Position numbers and translations under genes: made by a program. Positions 16,641 to 25,727 of a DNA stretch of 64,000 nt are shown here, in pieces. Each line of letters begins with the position of its first letter. The stretch's first letter is position 1. The stretch covers positions 496,001-560,000 of the forward strand of contig NZ_JAZAPB010000002.1 of assembly GCF_036321025.1 (NCBI RefSeq). The letters are read 5' to 3'. This DNA comes from Alteraurantiacibacter hainanensis. Lineage in GTDB: Bacteria; Pseudomonadota; Alphaproteobacteria; Sphingomonadales; Sphingomonadaceae. The notes under the pieces are model-generated. The model did not search any database. It was given only the letters and a program-made list of their open reading frames with translations, and was not told the DNA's origin.

Positions 16641-17984
16641 GTGCTTGAGCGATCCATGCAGGGCTCGGATTTGAAATCCGTACTGATCGTATCGCCGCAC
16701 TTCCCGCCATCGACTTTGGCAGGAGTGCATCGTGCACGCCATCTGTTGAAGCATCTGCCGACACACGGATGGCATACGAAAGTGATCTGCGTCGATCCCA
16801 CACACCACGTTGAAAAGTTGGATCCTGAACTTGAAAGCCTTGTTCCGGCAGATGCGGCAATTATCAAGACTGGGGCGCTCCCGGTGTCCATAACGCGCCG
16901 GTTCGGCATCGCGGGTGACATCGGTCTAAGAGGCTTGGCCCACATTGGTGCCGCTATAAAGCAGGAGATGGAGGCAAGCCGACCGGACGTCGTTATGATA
17001 ACCGGATCCCCTTATTATCCGATGCTGCTTGCAGGCTGGATCGAAAAGAGGTGGGGAGTTCCGGTTGTCTTGGATTTTCAGGATCCGTGGGTCACGCCCG
17101 TTGGAGCGGCGGCTAAAGTCGGCACCAAAGCATGGCTTTCTCATCGGATTGCTGTTGCATTGGAACCCGTCGCTATTCGATCTGCCGCCTTCATCACCTC
17201 TGTTTCCGATCGGCAAAACCAGGAGCTTGCAGAGAGGCATCGATGTGTCGACCCCGCGCGTATGGCTGGGATTCCAATCGGCGGCGACCCGGCAGACTTT
17301 GACGCCTTGCGCGACATATCGAAGCAAAAGCTGCTTGGGGCTCAATCTTTTCCGGTTCTTTCGTATGTGGGGACCGCGCTTCCGCGTTCGGCTCCCTTGT
17401 TTCGAGCATTGCTCAAGGGGCTCGCCTTGGCGCGGACTGCGATCCTAGCTCCAGCCACCAAGCCAATTATTCGCTGCGTCGGCACCAGCAATCAGCCAAA
17501 CGATTCCGCGACCTTTCGCATCTTACCGATTGCAAGCGATGAGGGTGTGTCGGAAGCTGTCATCGAAGAGCCAGCGCGGGTTCCGTTCCTTGATGCATTG
17601 GGCATTCTTGCCAACACAAGCGCTGTGCTCATGATCGGCTCTGATGAACCCCATTACACGGCATCCAAAATCTACCCTGGGATGATGTCAGGTCGCCCTT
17701 TTCTCGCACTATTTCATCGCGCAAGCAGTGCCCACTCGATCTTGTCGAACGCGGGGGGGGGCATCGTCCTTGGGTTTGAGACGCCAGACGAACTTGAGGG
17801 GCTTCCGCCAAAGATCGCAGAAGCGATTGTCACGCTCGTCACTAAGCCAGACAGCCTTGGGAAAGTGAACCAAGCCGCCTACGCAAACTACACTGCTCAT
17901 GCCGTCTCTGGGCGGTTCGCCACGATCTTCGATCAACTTCGAAATTACCGGCATAGTTCCAACTTGCTCACTTCTACCAAATGA
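16641..17984 (+). CDS. GT-B glycosyltransferase (GT4-like), with internal 9-G tract
   Basis: The 447-residue product opens with SVLIVSPHFPPSTLAGVHRARHLLKHLP, a common GT-B N-terminus, and has a central VVLDFQDPWVTP motif and a donor domain ending HYTASKIYPGMMSGRPFLAL. GTG at 16641 follows AAGGG by seven bases; ATG at 16656 is an alternative. Codons for an AGGG turn contain nine consecutive G bases (17753-17761), a possible slippage site for on/off switching. The next gene overlaps by ATGA. Confidence 0.75.
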   Translation: MLERSMQGSDLKSVLIVSPHFPPSTLAGVHRARHLLKHLPTHGWHTKVICVDPTHHVEKLDPELESLVPADAAIIKTGALPVSITRRFGIAGDIGLRGLAHIGAAIKQEMEASRPDVVMITGSPYYPMLLAGWIEKRWGVPVVLDFQDPWVTPVGAAAKVGTKAWLSHRIAVALEPVAIRSAAFITSVSDRQNQELAERHRCVDPARMAGIPIGGDPADFDALRDISKQKLLGAQSFPVLSYVGTALPRSAPLFRALLKGLALARTAILAPATKPIIRCVGTSNQPNDSATFRILPIASDEGVSEAVIEEPARVPFLDALGILANTSAVLMIGSDEPHYTASKIYPGMMSGRPFLALFHRASSAHSILSNAGGGIVLGFETPDELEGLPPKIAEAIVTLVTKPDSLGKVNQAAYANYTAHAVSGRFATIFDQLRNYRHSSNLLTSTK

Positions 17985-19153
17985 CACGCCTCGCCATCCT
18001 CGCCTCGCACCCTATACAATACTACGCGCCACTCTTCCGCGAGCTTGCGCGAAGGATAGACCTTACTGTGTTCTACGCACACAATGCTACCGCGCAGGAT
18101 CAGGCTCGAGCAGGTTTTGGTGTAGGCTTCACTTGGGACGTGGACTTACTGTCCGGCTACGACCACGTGTTTTTGGGCAACGTTTCGCGCAAACCGGGAC
18201 TAGGGCGGTTTTCGGGAGTGGACACGCCAGAAATAGGCCAGAGGCTGAGCGAGGGGCGGTTTGACGCGCTTCTGGTAATGGGTTGGTATCTCAAGAGCTT
18301 CATCCAAGGGCTTGTCTCGGCCAAGCTCTCGGGCATCCCGGTGATGGTCCGCGGAGACAGCCATCTCGATACGCCGCGAAACGCACTGAAGCTCATGGCC
18401 AAACGAGTGCTTTATCCCCGCTTTCTCGGTCAGTTCGACGCTGCGCTTGTGGTCGGAAAGCGCAACCGAGCTTATTGGGAATACTACGGCTACCCACAAA
18501 ACCGGATGTTTGATGCGCCGCATTGCATCGACAACGCATTTTTTGCCGATCTCGCAACACAGGATGCTCGGATGATGCTAAGGCGCGACCTTGGAGTTCC
18601 TGCGGATGCAAAATTGGCGATGATGGCCGGAAAGCTCATCCCACTGAAGCGTCCAGTCGATCTCGTGGAGGCTGTCGCAAAAAGCCGTCAAGACGGAGTC
18701 AATGCTCACGTCCTCGTTGCGGGCTCTGGCCCTTTGGAGGAGCACGTAAGGGCTCGATGTTCGGAGCTTGGCGTGCCTCTGCACCTGCTTGGGTTCTGCA
18801 ATCAAACTCAAATGCCGGCCGCTTATGCTGCGGCTGACGTATTGGTGATGTGTTCAGAAAGTGAAACATGGGGCCTCGTGGTCAACGAAGCCCTTGCCAG
18901 CGGAACGCCCGCTCTTGTCTCCGATGTTGTCGGATGCGCACCGGACCTTCTCGAGGCGCTAGGACCTCGCGCGGTCTTCCAACTCGGCGATATCGACGAC
19001 CTCGCAGCTAAGCTGAAAAATGTTTTCGAAGCCCCTCCATCTGACCAGGAAATTATTGGCGCAGCCAACCGTTTCGATCTTGGCGCTGTAGCGGATCGCA
19101 TAGTCGCTGCTGCCAAGCTTCAAAGTAAAAATAGCAAGTGCGTCGGAAAATGA
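17981..19153 (+). CDS. Glycosyltransferase family 4
   Basis: The 390-residue product opens MTRLAILASHPIQYYAPLFR. The donor domain has MMAGKLIPLKRPVDLVEAV (about 208-226), VLVAGSGPLEEHVRARCSEL (about 236-255) and CSESETWGLVVNEALASGTP (about 286-305), where ETWGLVVNE is an E-x7-E signature. Both ends overlap neighbours as ATGA. It is a cytoplasmic sugar transferase in repeat-unit assembly; linkage unknown. Confidence 0.85.
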   Translation: MTRLAILASHPIQYYAPLFRELARRIDLTVFYAHNATAQDQARAGFGVGFTWDVDLLSGYDHVFLGNVSRKPGLGRFSGVDTPEIGQRLSEGRFDALLVMGWYLKSFIQGLVSAKLSGIPVMVRGDSHLDTPRNALKLMAKRVLYPRFLGQFDAALVVGKRNRAYWEYYGYPQNRMFDAPHCIDNAFFADLATQDARMMLRRDLGVPADAKLAMMAGKLIPLKRPVDLVEAVAKSRQDGVNAHVLVAGSGPLEEHVRARCSELGVPLHLLGFCNQTQMPAAYAAADVLVMCSESETWGLVVNEALASGTPALVSDVVGCAPDLLEALGPRAVFQLGDIDDLAAKLKNVFEAPPSDQEIIGAANRFDLGAVADRIVAAAKLQSKNSKCVGK

Positions 19154-20352
19154 CTCAAGCACCTCGAATACTAGCCGTGATTGGCAGCCGTGTGCTTTAC
19201 GGTCAGGAGCGAGCAAACCTTTCGGTGATTGAGACGCTGCAGACGCAAGGGTGCGAAATTCTCGCTGTGGTTGAGGATCACCCATCATTCAGAAGCATGC
19301 CCCAAGAGATGGAAAGACGCGGTATATCCTACCTCAAGGTGCCGATGATTGGACGCCGCGTTGAGGGCTATCTGTTCGATTTCCTTTTCGGCAACCCCGT
19401 TCGTTTCCTGCAACTATTCAAGAAACTTCGTGGGATATTACGCGATTGGCGACCCACGCATATTCATGTCCCAAGCCCAGTTGCCTTCATAATGGCGGAT
19501 GCAATAGCGCCATCCAATGTTCCGATAATATACAGGCTGGGCGACAAGCCTTCCGCGCATAACGCTCTTTGGCGCTGGATCTGGCGGCGGATCGCACAGC
19601 GCGTAACGCATTTCGTCGCTGACTCGGATTTTATATCGAAAAATCTCCAGGAACATTTCGGAGTTTGCGAAACCCGAATTACCGTAATATTTACTCCTCC
19701 GGCAGTCCGATTAAATCCGCCTACGCCGGATAATTATGCGGAAAGTTCAGCAAATATTTTATTCATAGGGCAAATTTCAAAAAATAAGGGTGTCGATATA
19801 TTAATAGAGGCATTTAAAATTATTTTGAAAGAACATCGAAATGCAAGTCTAGTTGTTGTGGGAAGGGTTTCCGAATGGTTGGGAGACGATTGGGCGCGAC
19901 GGTTGCGTGACGCCACACTCTCGGACCCTGTGATCGGGCCCCATGTATCCTTTGTGGGAGAACAGGAAGACATCTATTCCTTCCTCGCGTCGGCAGCCTT
20001 CTTAGTGGTGCCCTCGATCATTGATGAAGCCTTTGGCTTGGTTGTGGGGGAGGCAAAGGTCGCAGCAAGGCCTAGCGTCGTATTTCCTCGTGGCGGACTG
20101 CCTGAGCAAATCATCCACGGCGAGGATGGTTATATCTGCCGTGATACGAGCGTAGAGGCTTTGGCCGATGGGCTACGGTACTATCTTTCGGACCCGGATC
20201 GGGTGCAAGAGCATGGGCAGAATGCCTTGGCATCGATCAGTCGCCTCGGAGCCGATCAATTTGCGCAGCGATGGCGCGCCATTTACGATGCGACAATGTT
20301 GACCCCAGGTTCATCTATCGGGAGACGATGGGAGCGCAAGGAACTTCGTTGA
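19150..20352 (+). CDS. Glycosyltransferase family 4 with AT-rich central patch
   Basis: I chose the ATG at 19150 (ATGA overlap), giving MTQAPRILAVIGSRVLYGQERANL. The donor domain shows ILFIGQISKNKGVDILIEAF and VPSIIDEAFGLVVGEAK (E-x7-E). The protein is about 400 residues. Bases about 19680-19860 are markedly AT-rich compared with both sides of the same gene, which may reflect intragenic recombination between glycosyltransferase alleles. The next gene starts at the overlapping TTGA. Confidence 0.85.
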   Translation: MTQAPRILAVIGSRVLYGQERANLSVIETLQTQGCEILAVVEDHPSFRSMPQEMERRGISYLKVPMIGRRVEGYLFDFLFGNPVRFLQLFKKLRGILRDWRPTHIHVPSPVAFIMADAIAPSNVPIIYRLGDKPSAHNALWRWIWRRIAQRVTHFVADSDFISKNLQEHFGVCETRITVIFTPPAVRLNPPTPDNYAESSANILFIGQISKNKGVDILIEAFKIILKEHRNASLVVVGRVSEWLGDDWARRLRDATLSDPVIGPHVSFVGEQEDIYSFLASAAFLVVPSIIDEAFGLVVGEAKVAARPSVVFPRGGLPEQIIHGEDGYICRDTSVEALADGLRYYLSDPDRVQEHGQNALASISRLGADQFAQRWRAIYDATMLTPGSSIGRRWERKELR

Positions 20353-21821
20353 CCCATATCTCCTTGACAGCTCGACGCCCTAAACGCAGTAACTTTTCGC
20401 CGCCAACGTGGGGCTGGCTACCCCTGGCCGTTCTGCTAACGCTTGCAATCAGCGGACCCAACCTCTTCTTGGGGCTCTATTCTGTAGCGGTACTTGTCGT
20501 TGGTATCCGCCTACTATGGCGTCCGGGTGAGCCGCCAATCCTTTTGTTCATCTTCCTTTACCAATGGATACAGTCTTCTGCCGGACTGCTCCGTGCGAAT
20601 TTCCTGGGTGTCTCCTTAGCTCGTTTGGAACCTGATCCGAGGTTTGAAGTCGGAGCGTACGAATTTGCATCGGGTTTGATGTTGACTGGAGTTCTTGTCT
20701 TAGCATTCGCCATGCGGGCTGTCGCAGGTCATCCTCTTCGCGATCTCCATGTTCGATTGAAGGCGTATGTAAATGCTCGACCATTTCGTTTCTGGCTGCG
20801 CTTATACGCAGCCACTTGGCTTTTCGCGACATTATGCGGCATAATTGCCCCTTCGGCGGGGGGCTTGCGAATTCCAATCCTCACGATGGCTGAAATTAAA
20901 TGGGCTGGCTTTGTTCTGCTCACATTTGCCGCCTTTATGGGAGCGGCTCCTTCCGCTCGGCGTACGTGGGTGCTTATCTTCTGTTTTGAATTCATTCTAT
21001 CGTTGGGGGGATACTTCTCAGACTTTAAAGACGTATTCCTGTTTGCTCTCTTCGGCTTGGCTGCTGCCAACGTGCGCTTCGGGCCGCGTATACATATCTG
21101 GGGCACGGCGATTGCGGCAGTTATGTTAGCGCTCGCCGTCGTCTGGACGGCCGTTAAAGAAGATTATCGCGAGTTCGCAAACCTAGGCACGGGTCAACAA
21201 GTCGTCATGGTCAGCTTTGGCGAACAAGTCGCCGAACTCGGGAGGTTGGTACGAAAATTGGACGGGCCATCGCTTTCGAAAGCATCTGACGAGCTTATTC
21301 GCCGTGTAGAGTACCACAAATTTTTTGGAGTAGTAGCCAGCCGCGTTCCTTCTATTATGCCGCACACTGGCGGTGACATATGGGGCGAGGCGATCATCCG
21401 TCCTTTCATGCCGCGGGTGCTATTTCCAAATAAGCGGGCTATCGATGATTCCGATTTGACAAACCAGTATGCCGTGAGCGTCGCGACTGCTGAGCAGGGG
21501 ACCTCAATAAGCCTTGGCTACATGGCAGAAGCTTACATTGATTTTGGCCCAATTTTCATGTTCCTCCCGATTGCGATGTTAGGCGCCGGCATCGGTCTAT
21601 TTTATCGCTGGCTCTTGAGAAGACGTGGGTCGATGGTTGTAATTGGGGCTGCGCTCGCCCCGTTCGCCTTAATGCCGGCGCACCTAGCTGAGACTTCCAT
21701 TCTGAAAATGGTGCCTGCACTGTTTTTGACGCTGCTTTCTTGCGCGGTAGTCATCAAATTCCTTGCGCCATTCGCCCTTCGCCGCGGATCGCGACGCATT
21801 TCACGGAATGGGACACGTTGA
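20349..21821 (+). CDS. Multi-spanning O-antigen/exopolysaccharide polymerase (Wzy-like)
   Basis: This integral membrane protein of about 490 residues has about 11 predicted hydrophobic segments and a large polar region (about 275-390), the topology of Wzy polymerases, which join repeat units at the periplasmic face. Sequence conservation in the class is low, so the call rests on topology and on its place among flippase and glycosyltransferase genes. The TTG at 20349 overlaps the upstream stop and follows AAGGA by six bases; ATG at 20328 is an alternative. Its stop overlaps the next start as TTGA. Confidence 0.7.
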   Translation: MTHISLTARRPKRSNFSPPTWGWLPLAVLLTLAISGPNLFLGLYSVAVLVVGIRLLWRPGEPPILLFIFLYQWIQSSAGLLRANFLGVSLARLEPDPRFEVGAYEFASGLMLTGVLVLAFAMRAVAGHPLRDLHVRLKAYVNARPFRFWLRLYAATWLFATLCGIIAPSAGGLRIPILTMAEIKWAGFVLLTFAAFMGAAPSARRTWVLIFCFEFILSLGGYFSDFKDVFLFALFGLAAANVRFGPRIHIWGTAIAAVMLALAVVWTAVKEDYREFANLGTGQQVVMVSFGEQVAELGRLVRKLDGPSLSKASDELIRRVEYHKFFGVVASRVPSIMPHTGGDIWGEAIIRPFMPRVLFPNKRAIDDSDLTNQYAVSVATAEQGTSISLGYMAEAYIDFGPIFMFLPIAMLGAGIGLFYRWLLRRRGSMVVIGAALAPFALMPAHLAETSILKMVPALFLTLLSCAVVIKFLAPFALRRGSRRISRNGTR

Positions 21822-22966
21822 AGTCAATACATGTGATTGCTGGTCTAGGGGCGCACAACGGTGGTCCGTCCTATTCGGTGCCTAGGCTTGCAAAGGCGCT
21901 ATCAGACTTGGGCAGTTGGGCTGACATTTACACGGTTGTGGATTGCTCGCACGAACCGCCCGAACCCAATGTCTTCACTTTTCCGCAAGATTGGGGATCT
22001 ATGCCGGTACTTTCTGGCTTGCGAGCGTCTCGCTCATTGTCGGCCGGCCTCGAGATGAGGGCGGCCGATGTCGATATCCTCCATAATCATGGCCTTTGGC
22101 TGATGCCAAACGTCGCGATCGGACGGGTAGCGGCCAAGAGCATGAAACCACTTATTGTTTCACCTCGTGGAATGCTTGCCCCAGAAGCCTTGCGTTTCTC
22201 AGCATGGAAGAAAAAGTTGTTTTGGGCTCTATTGCAAAAGCCTGCATTCAAACAGGTTGTGGCATGGCATGCAACTAGTCAGGAAGAAGCTGACGACATC
22301 CGTGCTTTTGGTATAGAAGCGCCTATTGCCATTATACCCAACGGGGTAGATGTGACTACGGCTACGGCGAAGCATGATCCTAGACGCCAGAAGCGGACTG
22401 CCCTCTTCCTTTCTCGCCTTCATCCGAAAAAAGGACTTCCTGGCCTCATCGCAGCATGGGCGGAAATTGCGCTCCAGAGGCCTTCATGGGAACTTGTAAT
22501 TGCCGGACCGGACGAAGGAGGTCATCGTGCAAAACTCACTCAGCAGATCGAAGAGAGCGGCGCGACCTCGATCCGGTTCGCCGGCCCCATTTATGGATCG
22601 GAGAAAGCGAGACTGTTGACTTCGGCAGACCTCTTTGTTCTGCCAACGAAAAGTGAAAACTTCGGCATTGCGGTAGCCGAGGCTTTAGCGGCTGGAGTAC
22701 CGGCGATCGTCACCAAGGGTGCACCTTGGTCCGGCCTAAGAGAACAGAACTGCGGCTGGTGGATTGACCATGGAACAGAACCCTTAAAGGCCACGCTGCT
22801 CGAGGCCACCGCCTTACCCTCGGAAGTTCGCAAGCAAATGGGGGCCAGAGGACGCGCCTGGGTGCTGCAAGACTTTGGATGGGATGCAATCGGCCGGGAG
22901 ATGGATGCCACCTATCGGTGGGTTGCAGGTAATGGGGACTTTCCATCCTGCATGTACCCGGCGTAG
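21818..22966 (+). CDS. Glycosyltransferase family 4
   Basis: The TTG at 21818 overlaps the polymerase stop (TTGA) and begins directly at KSIHVIAGLGAHNGGPSYSVPRLAKAL, a typical GT4 opening. The 382-residue product has LFLSRLHPKKGLPGLIAAW (about 188-206) and PTKSENFGIAVAEALAAGVP (E-x7-E, about 272-291). The two successive TTG starts with no ATG nearby suggest deliberate weak, coupled translation. Confidence 0.85.
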   Translation: MKSIHVIAGLGAHNGGPSYSVPRLAKALSDLGSWADIYTVVDCSHEPPEPNVFTFPQDWGSMPVLSGLRASRSLSAGLEMRAADVDILHNHGLWLMPNVAIGRVAAKSMKPLIVSPRGMLAPEALRFSAWKKKLFWALLQKPAFKQVVAWHATSQEEADDIRAFGIEAPIAIIPNGVDVTTATAKHDPRRQKRTALFLSRLHPKKGLPGLIAAWAEIALQRPSWELVIAGPDEGGHRAKLTQQIEESGATSIRFAGPIYGSEKARLLTSADLFVLPTKSENFGIAVAEALAAGVPAIVTKGAPWSGLREQNCGWWIDHGTEPLKATLLEATALPSEVRKQMGARGRAWVLQDFGWDAIGREMDATYRWVAGNGDFPSCMYPA

Positions 22967-22979
22967 CGTCTTCGAAATC

Positions 22980-23537
22980 ATGACATCCCTTAATGACATC
23001 GCTGCCAATCGGCGCGCGCAGAAATGGACCAAGTCCGAATTGTTTCGTCGCGTTCTTTGGGGTTTTCTCTCCCGTCCGCTTTTTGCTTGGACACCCCGGC
23101 AGCTTTGGGCCTGGCGGCGATTCATTCTTAGGATTTTCGGAGCACGTATCGGCCGTGCGGTTCATGTATACCCCAGCGCAAAGATCACGCTCCCTTGGAA
23201 CTTGTCGATTGGAGATAACTCAGCAGTTGGCGACGGCGCGATTCTTTATGCGCTTGGTCCAATCACGGTGGGGGAAAGCGCGACAATATCGCAGAACGCG
23301 CATCTTTGCGCCGGCAGTCACGATTACACCGATCCGGCAATGCCGCTCATAAAAATGCACATCGACATCGGCGATGATGTGTGGATCTGCGCGGACACCT
23401 TTGTTGGACCCGGTGTGACGATTGGTGACCGCGCGATCGTCGCTGCACGGGGAGTAGTGGTCAGCAATGTTCCCGAGAATGTGATAGTGGGAGGCAATCC
23501 GGCCCTCTTTATCAAGCAAAGGCCACCGTTCGGCTGA
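22980..23537 (+). CDS. WcaF-like hexapeptide-repeat acetyltransferase
   Basis: Starting at the ATG at 22980, the 185-residue product carries left-handed beta-helix hexapeptide repeats from about residue 60 (IGRAVHVYPSAKI, LSIGDNSAVGDGAILYALGP, IGDDVWICADTFVGPGVTIG) and a catalytic-type His in GSHDYTDP (about 118-125). This pattern matches colanic-acid-type acetyltransferases, which O-acetylate a repeat-unit sugar with acetyl-CoA. It starts 13 bases after the GT4 stop and overlaps the next start by one base. Confidence 0.85.
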   Translation: MTSLNDIAANRRAQKWTKSELFRRVLWGFLSRPLFAWTPRQLWAWRRFILRIFGARIGRAVHVYPSAKITLPWNLSIGDNSAVGDGAILYALGPITVGESATISQNAHLCAGSHDYTDPAMPLIKMHIDIGDDVWICADTFVGPGVTIGDRAIVAARGVVVSNVPENVIVGGNPALFIKQRPPFG

Positions 23538-24388
23538 TGGGTAGTATTCCGATTTCGGTGGTCATTCCGGTCCGCGACGAGGAGGCCAACCTTGCCGCCT
23601 GCCTTAAGCGTCTTGGCGAATTCGCTGAGGTAGTGGTGGTTGACTCCGGTAGCACAGATCGGACCTGCGAGATCGCCACCGAGTATGGAGCTTCGGTTGT
23701 GCAGTTCGCATGGAATGGACGTTACCCGAAAAAACGCAACTGGACGCTGCTCAATCAAAACTTGGAAAATGATTGGGTGCTGTTCCTTGATGCCGACGAA
23801 TTCATAACGCCCTCATTTTGCAGCGAGGTCCGACGCGCAATCCAAACTGAACGTTTTGATGGCTATTGGCTGAACTACACAAACCACTTTCTAGGGACCC
23901 CGCTGCGGCATGGTGATCCGCAGCGCAAGCTTGCGCTCTTCAGAGTGGGGAAGGGCCTATACGAGAAGATTGATGAGGCAGCCTGGTCTGGCCTTGATAT
24001 GGAAGTGCATGAGCACCCACTGATCGAAGGCGAGGTGGGAGAGATCGCTGCGAGGATTGATCATCGCGATGATCGCGGCGTCGCCAAGTTCATTGCCCGC
24101 CACAAGGATTATGCCTTGTGGGAGGCAAGTCGGACTTTGCAACTGCGCGACACGGGTAGGGACGCGTGGGAGAAACTCACAGAGCGACAACGGAAGAAGT
24201 ATTCCAATATCGACAAGTGGTGGTTTGCCTGGGCCTATTTTGCCATGAGCTACGTCGCAAAACGAGGCTTTCTCGATGGTGGAGCGGGGTTCGCCTATGC
24301 CGCTTACAAGCTGTGGTACTTTGCGACCATCCGGCTGTTGATTAAGGAACGAATTGCGGTGGTGAGGGGACTTTCTGAGCCCAACTGA
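23537..24388 (+). CDS. Glycosyltransferase family 2 (WaaE-like)
   Basis: The 283-residue product opens MGSIPISVVIPVRDEEANLA, has VVVDSGSTDRTCEIA and the DxD segment VLFLDADEFI (about residues 81-90). KRNWTLLNQ before the DxD is typical of WaaE/KdtX-like GT2 proteins, which attach glucose to lipopolysaccharide core or capsule. The C-terminus has a short hydrophobic helix near RGFLDGGAGFAYAAYKLWYF. It is the last gene of the overlapping operon and stops 11 bases before the convergent recombinase stop. Confidence 0.85.
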   Translation: MGSIPISVVIPVRDEEANLAACLKRLGEFAEVVVVDSGSTDRTCEIATEYGASVVQFAWNGRYPKKRNWTLLNQNLENDWVLFLDADEFITPSFCSEVRRAIQTERFDGYWLNYTNHFLGTPLRHGDPQRKLALFRVGKGLYEKIDEAAWSGLDMEVHEHPLIEGEVGEIAARIDHRDDRGVAKFIARHKDYALWEASRTLQLRDTGRDAWEKLTERQRKKYSNIDKWWFAWAYFAMSYVAKRGFLDGGAGFAYAAYKLWYFATIRLLIKERIAVVRGLSEPN

Positions 24389-24399
24389 TTGGTCGCCCC

Positions 24400-25335
24400 C
24401 TAACCGAGGTGGCTTCTAGCCGTTGATCGCAAAGCTTCCCAACGTCGCTCATGAATTGCTTGAGTGCTCGCATTCTCGACATAGCGACCCAGCACGTTGA
24501 TCGTCTTCCAGCCGCCAGCCTGCATGATGGCAACCTGATCGATACCGGCCACCATCATGTCCTGCGCCGCACCGATGCGCATCGAATGGCCCGAGAGGCT
24601 GGCGGCATTCTCGCCTAATTCTGCAAGCTCAGCTACGCGCTTCACAATGCGCCTGATCGAGGCCGTGTTGAGGTGAACGCCCGACAGCTTACGGGTGTGC
24701 AGCCCCTGAAAGAGCGGCCCACTCGTCAGGCCGCTTGCAGCCAGCCATGTAGTAACACGCTTCTGCGTGCCTCGCGAAAGATAGGCGATCCGCCCCTCGC
24801 CAAGAGGGTCAGACTTGGCCCTGGGGATGAGGATCGTCCCACCATCTGGCGCGATGTGCTCCACCCGCATCGCGGCAATCTCGACGCTCCGGCACAGCGT
24901 ATCATAGCCAAGGCTAATCAGGGCCGCGTCACGCTTGCCGGCCAGTGTGTCGGTACAGGCGGCAAGCATTTTCCATAACAGGTCTGAAGTCAGGCCCAGT
25001 GATTGCTTCGGGCGCGCAGGCCTTGAGCGCGCCGCGCGCCGCAGGGCCAGCCGAACCTCGCTCGACGAGGCCGGCGAACGCAGGTCGAGCATTCGATGCG
25101 CAAACTTGATCGCCTCAAGGCGCCGCTTGACCGTCGCAATCGACAGCGTTCGGATCTGTTCATCGATAAAGCAAGCCACCGTTGCTGGTGCGGCAGGCGC
25201 CCAGTCCAAGCCCTCCCTGTCACACCAAACCGTAAAGCTCTGCAGATCGCTACGATAGCCGCTGAGCGTCGTTTCAAAATACGCCCCTTGGCATCTCGAA
25301 AAGATGGAGGCTAAGGTTGCTTGGGAACTTTTCAT
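24400..25335 (-). CDS. Tyrosine recombinase / site-specific integrase
   Basis: The 311-residue product has a SAM-like N-terminal core-binding region (ALRRAA at about 103) and a catalytic domain: Arg in LGYDTLCRSVEIAAMR (about 158), HSMRIGAA box for H-x-x-R (about 251-258), and Tyr in VLGRYVENAS (about 286-295). It catalyses DNA strand exchange. It lies exactly at the end of the lower-GC polysaccharide locus, so it may have moved that block. Its start codon overlaps a perfect palindrome shared with the divergent XRE gene. Confidence 0.85.
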   Translation of the reverse strand: MKSSQATLASIFSRCQGAYFETTLSGYRSDLQSFTVWCDREGLDWAPAAPATVACFIDEQIRTLSIATVKRRLEAIKFAHRMLDLRSPASSSEVRLALRRAARSRPARPKQSLGLTSDLLWKMLAACTDTLAGKRDAALISLGYDTLCRSVEIAAMRVEHIAPDGGTILIPRAKSDPLGEGRIAYLSRGTQKRVTTWLAASGLTSGPLFQGLHTRKLSGVHLNTASIRRIVKRVAELAELGENAASLSGHSMRIGAAQDMMVAGIDQVAIMQAGGWKTINVLGRYVENASTQAIHERRWEALRSTARSHLG

Positions 25336-25355
25336 AAGTCATATTTTATGACTTA
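25335..25355. promoter_or_regulatory. Perfect 9-bp inverted repeat between integrase and XRE genes
   Basis: The arms TAAGTCATA and TATGACTTA are separated by TTT. The palindrome touches the first base of the integrase start codon and lies 18 bases before the XRE ATG, an ideal operator for autoregulation and integrase repression by the XRE protein. Binding is inferred. Confidence 0.65.
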
Positions 25356-25372
25356 AACGCTCGAGCGTGTCA

Positions 25373-25621
25373 ATGATATCAGCGCCTCAAATTCGTAGTG
25401 CACGTGCGCTTTTGAAGATCTCCGCGAGCGACCTTGCCGAGATAGCGGGTGTTACGTGGAAGACGATACAACGTTTTGAGTCAGCCGACGGCATCCCCCC
25501 ATCGCGCGCCGGCACGCTCGAACGCGTTCAGTCTGCTCTCGAGGCCCAGGGGATCGAATTTATCGGCGACCCCATTACTTCCCCTGGTGTGCGCCTGAAT
25601 GCCATGGAAGGTCCCTGCTGA
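25373..25621 (+). CDS. Small XRE-family helix-turn-helix regulator
   Basis: The 82-residue product has a classic HTH_3 domain: QIRSARALLKISASDLAEIAGV, then WKTIQRFESADG, covering most of the protein. ATG at 25373 gives the common MISAPQIRSARALL opening; GTG at 25367 is an alternative. It probably binds the palindrome at 25335-25355 and represses the divergent integrase gene and itself. Confidence 0.75.
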   Translation: MISAPQIRSARALLKISASDLAEIAGVTWKTIQRFESADGIPPSRAGTLERVQSALEAQGIEFIGDPITSPGVRLNAMEGPC

Positions 25622-25727
25622 CACGAGCGAGTTGCGGGGCGACACCTTGCGCCGCAGTCTTATAGTCGGTGATATCCTGATCATGTGTTATTTCGTCGCC
25701 CTCGGCCGTCTCAAGCGCGATGGCTAG

